Assembly: GCA_947167745.1 (NCBI GenBank)
Contig: CAMVJE010000064.1
Coordinates: forward strand, 1 to 8,575
Direction of reading: 5' to 3'
Source of the DNA: an uncultured Treponema sp.
GTDB taxonomy: Bacteria > Spirochaetota > Spirochaetia > Treponematales > Treponemataceae
Length of the DNA: 8,575 bases
Positions 7,084-8,575 of the stretch are shown here, in pieces. Position 1 is the first letter of the stretch. Each line of letters starts with the position of its first letter. A program made the translations under genes and the position numbers. The notes beneath the pieces were generated by a model that was not told where the DNA came from, did not search any database, and was given only the letters and a program-made list of their open reading frames with translations.

Positions 7084-7134
7084 GCGAGTTTTAAGTCGCG
7101 CTATTTTAGCAACTAAAACTCGTCGGAATCTCGC
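7084..7134. repeat. Palindromic intergenic element with GCGAGTTTTA / TAAAACTCG arms
   Basis: CGAGTTTTA (7085-7093) and TAAAACTCG (7114-7122) are a perfect 9-bp inverted repeat. Nested within is GCTA-TTT-TAGC (7100-7110). A further CTCGC at 7130-7134 can alternatively pair with GCGAG at 7084-7088. The GCGAGTTT/AAACTCG core recurs in the larger palindrome at 7614-7704. Function is unknown; a dispersed repeat family or structured RNA are the options considered. Confidence 0.6.
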
Positions 7135-7150
7135 AAAAGATGACAAAAAT

Positions 7151-7180
7151 CTTCAAAAAATTCTAAAGAATTTTCTGAAG
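7151..7180. promoter_or_regulatory. 13-bp inverted repeat overlapping the flgM promoter
   Basis: Arms 7151-7163 and 7168-7180 are complementary at 12 of 13 positions around the four bases TAAA. That TAAA is itself the -35 element of the sigma-28 promoter. No T tract follows, so it is not a normal intrinsic terminator. It could be a protein-binding site controlling flgM, or the 3' structure of read-through rsmI transcripts. Confidence 0.45.
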
Positions 7181-7190
7181 ATACCGATAA
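7164..7190 (+). promoter_or_regulatory. Sigma-28 (FliA-type) promoter of flgM
   Basis: TAAA at 7164-7167, a 15-base spacer, then ACCGATAA at 7183-7190. The enterobacterial flagellar sigma-28 consensus is TAAA-N15-GCCGATAA, so 11 of 12 positions match with exact spacing. Transcription would start near 7197, leaving a leader of about 20 nt before flgM. A sigma-28 promoter on the gene for sigma-28's own inhibitor is the expected feedback arrangement. Confidence 0.85.
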
Positions 7191-7215
7191 TTAAAGAGTA
7201 AAAGGCAGGTTAGCT

Positions 7216-7503
7216 ATGATGATTGGAAGAATTGACAATGTAAATCCTCTTAACAATGTTCAGAATACTCGTCGCACTACAGCTAAGGAAAATACATACT
7301 CTACAGCAGATCAGGTCAGCGTTTCTGACGAAGCAAAAGCAGCGGCAGAAGCTTACTACCTGAATCAGGTTGCGGCAGAAACTCCGGACATTCGTCAGGA
7401 TCTCGTTGCCGCCATCAAAGAAAAGATTAAGGATCCAAACTACTTGAATCAGGCTGTTATTGCTTCAACAGCTGACAGAATTCTTGCAAGCTATGGGCTT
7501 TAA
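7216..7503 (+). CDS. flgM: FlgM-like anti-sigma-28 factor
   Basis: FlgM binds the flagellar sigma factor FliA (sigma-28) in the cytoplasm and holds late flagellar genes silent until the hook-basal body is finished and FlgM is exported. This 95-residue protein has the family size and layout. The N-terminal third is flexible, polar and low in hydrophobics (MMIGRIDNVNPLNNVQNT). After VSVSDEAKAA comes the helical sigma-binding C-terminus with PDIRQDLVAAIKEKIKDPNY and a final TADRILASYGL, both characteristic. AGG-rich sequence at 7203-7209 serves as ribosome site. The tandem ATGATG leaves the start ambiguous between 7216 and 7219, and spacing slightly favours the second. The gene has its own sigma-28 promoter and terminator, so it is probably monocistronic. 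Sequence divergence from enterobacterial FlgM is large, but the motif pattern plus promoter make the call secure. Confidence 0.9.
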   Translation: MMIGRIDNVNPLNNVQNTRRTTAKENTYSTADQVSVSDEAKAAAEAYYLNQVAAETPDIRQDLVAAIKEKIKDPNYLNQAVIASTADRILASYGL

Positions 7504-7529
7504 TTAAAAGGCAACGGTGTCGCTTACAG

Positions 7530-7558
7530 AAAGACGGATTTTTTCCGTCTTTTTTTTT
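7530..7558 (+). terminator. Intrinsic terminator of flgM
   Basis: AAAGACGGA (7530-7538) pairs perfectly with TCCGTCTTT (7544-7552) around a five-T loop. The T run continues to 7558. It begins 27 bases after the flgM stop codon and is a textbook rho-independent terminator. Confidence 0.93.
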
Positions 7559-7613
7559 ATAATATGTAAAGTATCGGAATGGAAGTAAAACAAGTTAGGT
7601 GTACAGATTGTTC

Positions 7614-7704
7614 AAAAACAGGCGGAGGCGAGGTTATGACACAAACTCGCCTGAACTTGTTCACAGCGAGTTTGATGGCATGTTCTCGCCGGGAGCCTGT
7701 TTTT
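7614..7704. repeat. 91-bp near-palindromic element with nested or cloverleaf pairing
   Basis: The outer arms AAAAACAGGC (7614-7623) and GCCTGTTTTT (7695-7704) are perfect. Inside, GGCGAG (7627-7632) pairs with CTCGCC (7685-7690), CAAACTCGC (7642-7650) with GCGAGTTTG (7666-7674), and TGAAC (7652-7656) with GTTCA (7659-7663). All these arms are nearly concentric. GGCGAG can instead pair with the nearer CTCGCC at 7646-7651, and GCGAG at 7666-7670 with CTCGC at 7685-7689, giving a cloverleaf on the same outer stem. The T runs on both outer flanks would let it terminate transcription from either side. It may be a MITE or REP-like mobile palindrome or a structured RNA; no coding role is supported. 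Confidence 0.65.
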
Positions 7705-7751
7705 AAATCTGCCAGAGAAATTAACTTGTTTTTCTTACAATAGGAGACGCA

Positions 7752-8575
7752 ATGGCAGATTTTTCATTTAAGGTTTCACCAAATATTCTTTTAGGTTCTT
7801 ATTCAGCAAGCAGAATTGGCTCGTCTCTTCTTTCTTACGGCACAAAATTCATGGTGATTTTGGACCCGATTCTTCGGGAAAACGGAACTTCAGAAAAAAT
7901 CACAAAGGCACTGGACGACAAAAAAATCAATTATTTTCTTTTCGACGAGCTTTCAGCAGCTGGGGATTCAGAAATTTTAGGCCGCTGCCTCAAACTTGCC
8001 CGGGAAGCTCATATTCACGGAGTTATTGCTGTCGGCGGAGGAAAGCCAATCAGCATCGCTCGTGCTACCTGTGCCCTCTACAATGAAATCCACGACCTCT
8101 ACGACTTTCTCGACGGCTCTCTTCCACAAACAGCTCCCCTTCCACTAATCTGCATACCGACCACAATTCGTGATGCCTTTGTATTCACGGATACAATTCC
8201 CCTTGTGGACGCTCGAAGCTCTACCCTAAAACTCTTGAAAGCTCAGCACGGAATTTCCAAGCTGGTTCTCTTTGACCCGACTTTGACGGCAACACTCACC
8301 GAAAATCAGATTGATTCCATGTCCCTTGAAACTCTCTGCCTTGCCACAGAAAGCTACCTTTCCCAAAGGGAGAATTTTTTCAGCGACATGATGGCAGAAA
8401 AAGCCGTTGAGATTCTGGGCTATGCCCTGGAAGGCTCACAAACCCTTACAATCACCACTCCAAAAGAAGAATTATTGTCAGAAGGCGGCTGCATGGCTTC
8501 CCTCGCGGCGGCAACATCATCAGTTGGAATAGCTTCCCTTCTTTCAATGTGCATTAATGCCCGATATAAAATTTC
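7752..8575 (+). CDS. Iron-containing alcohol dehydrogenase family protein, divergent, 3' end outside window
   Basis: The first 274 codons are present and the frame stays open to the edge. The ATG at 7752 has AGGAG five bases upstream. The fold signature of group III (iron-type) dehydrogenases is clear: a beta-alpha N-terminal domain, VIAVGGGKPISIA at 91-103 (usual GGGSPxDxAK), LPLICIPTT at 130-138, LVLFDPTLT at 171-179 and the helical C-terminal domain. Active members bind NAD(P) and Fe2+ or Zn2+ and interconvert alcohols and aldehydes. Here the usual metal-site DALxHAxE reads ETLCLATE (193-200), so Asp becomes Glu and His becomes Leu. The later GxVHALxH reads GIASLLSM (259-266), replacing both His. 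PTTAGTGSE has become PTTIRDAFV. The frame is intact over 824 bases, so this is not a decayed gene. It may be a pseudoenzyme or have a different chemistry. Family is well supported; activity is doubtful. Confidence 0.85.
   Translation, partial: MADFSFKVSPNILLGSYSASRIGSSLLSYGTKFMVILDPILRENGTSEKITKALDDKKINYFLFDELSAAGDSEILGRCLKLAREAHIHGVIAVGGGKPISIARATCALYNEIHDLYDFLDGSLPQTAPLPLICIPTTIRDAFVFTDTIPLVDARSSTLKLLKAQHGISKLVLFDPTLTATLTENQIDSMSLETLCLATESYLSQRENFFSDMMAEKAVEILGYALEGSQTLTITTPKEELLSEGGCMASLAAATSSVGIASLLSMCINARYKI

Larger units (their letters stand above)
7504..7751. other. Intergenic region between flgM and the alcohol-dehydrogenase-family gene
   Basis: This stretch holds the flgM terminator and the 91-bp palindrome. 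A TATAAT hexamer lies at 7558-7563 without a convincing -35. A ribosome site AGGAG at 7742-7746 serves the following gene. No clear promoter for that gene is visible between the palindrome and its start, so transcription may begin at or before the palindrome. Confidence 0.6.

Noticed and set aside
7614..7704. The cloverleaf-like fold as a tRNA gene.
   Set aside because: The outer stem is 10 bp, there is no TTCGA-type T loop or proper anticodon arm, and the arms are palindromic.
7579..7743. A 54-codon open frame (ATG 7579 to TAG 7743) running through the 91-bp palindrome.
   Set aside because: It has no spaced ribosome site, its composition is dictated by the palindrome, and the peptide resembles no family. 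The pairing structure explains the sequence better than coding does.

Overview
The window looks like chromosomal DNA of a flagellated spirochaete, most likely a Treponema. The reasons are the two lipoproteins with a relaxed FASC lipobox, a FlgM-type anti-sigma factor behind a near-consensus sigma-28 promoter, moderate G+C with A/T-rich intergenic DNA, and repetitive Ig-like and InlB-type surface modules. The genus is an inference from gene style; no marker gene in the window settles it.

Layout. At 152-811 (+) lies a TetR-family regulator with a TTGACA promoter and two inverted repeats between promoter and start codon. It converges on a two-gene lipoprotein operon on the minus strand (6240 down to 886), which ends in a strong intrinsic terminator at 824-862. 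The first operon gene (4924-6240) is a 438-residue lipoprotein made of Ig-like domains. The second (886-4914) is a 1342-residue lipoprotein. Its central part is collinear with the calcium-binding plus pore-forming region of anthrax protective antigen and clostridial binary-toxin B components, preceded by InlB-type repeats. From a short divergent promoter region, rsmI (16S rRNA C1402 2'-O-methyltransferase) runs rightwards, probably on a leaderless or nearly leaderless mRNA. It is followed by a palindrome-rich gap, then flgM with its own sigma-28 promoter and terminator. After a 91-bp near-palindrome comes the start of an iron-containing alcohol dehydrogenase family gene, which runs off the right edge. 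Its expected metal ligands and NAD-binding residues are largely replaced.

How the genes work together. The two lipoproteins are almost certainly co-transcribed and translationally coupled: the Shine-Dalgarno of the second overlaps the stop codon of the first. They probably form one cell-surface system. No ADP-ribosylating or other enzymatic toxin partner is visible here, so a toxin role is speculative. The TetR gene may simply autoregulate; no operator copy was recognised at the lipoprotein promoter. RsmI and FlgM are housekeeping and motility-control functions. The most unusual items are the PA-like lipoprotein, the apparently metal-less dehydrogenase homologue, and the two palindromic intergenic elements sharing a GCGAGTTT/AAACTCGC core.
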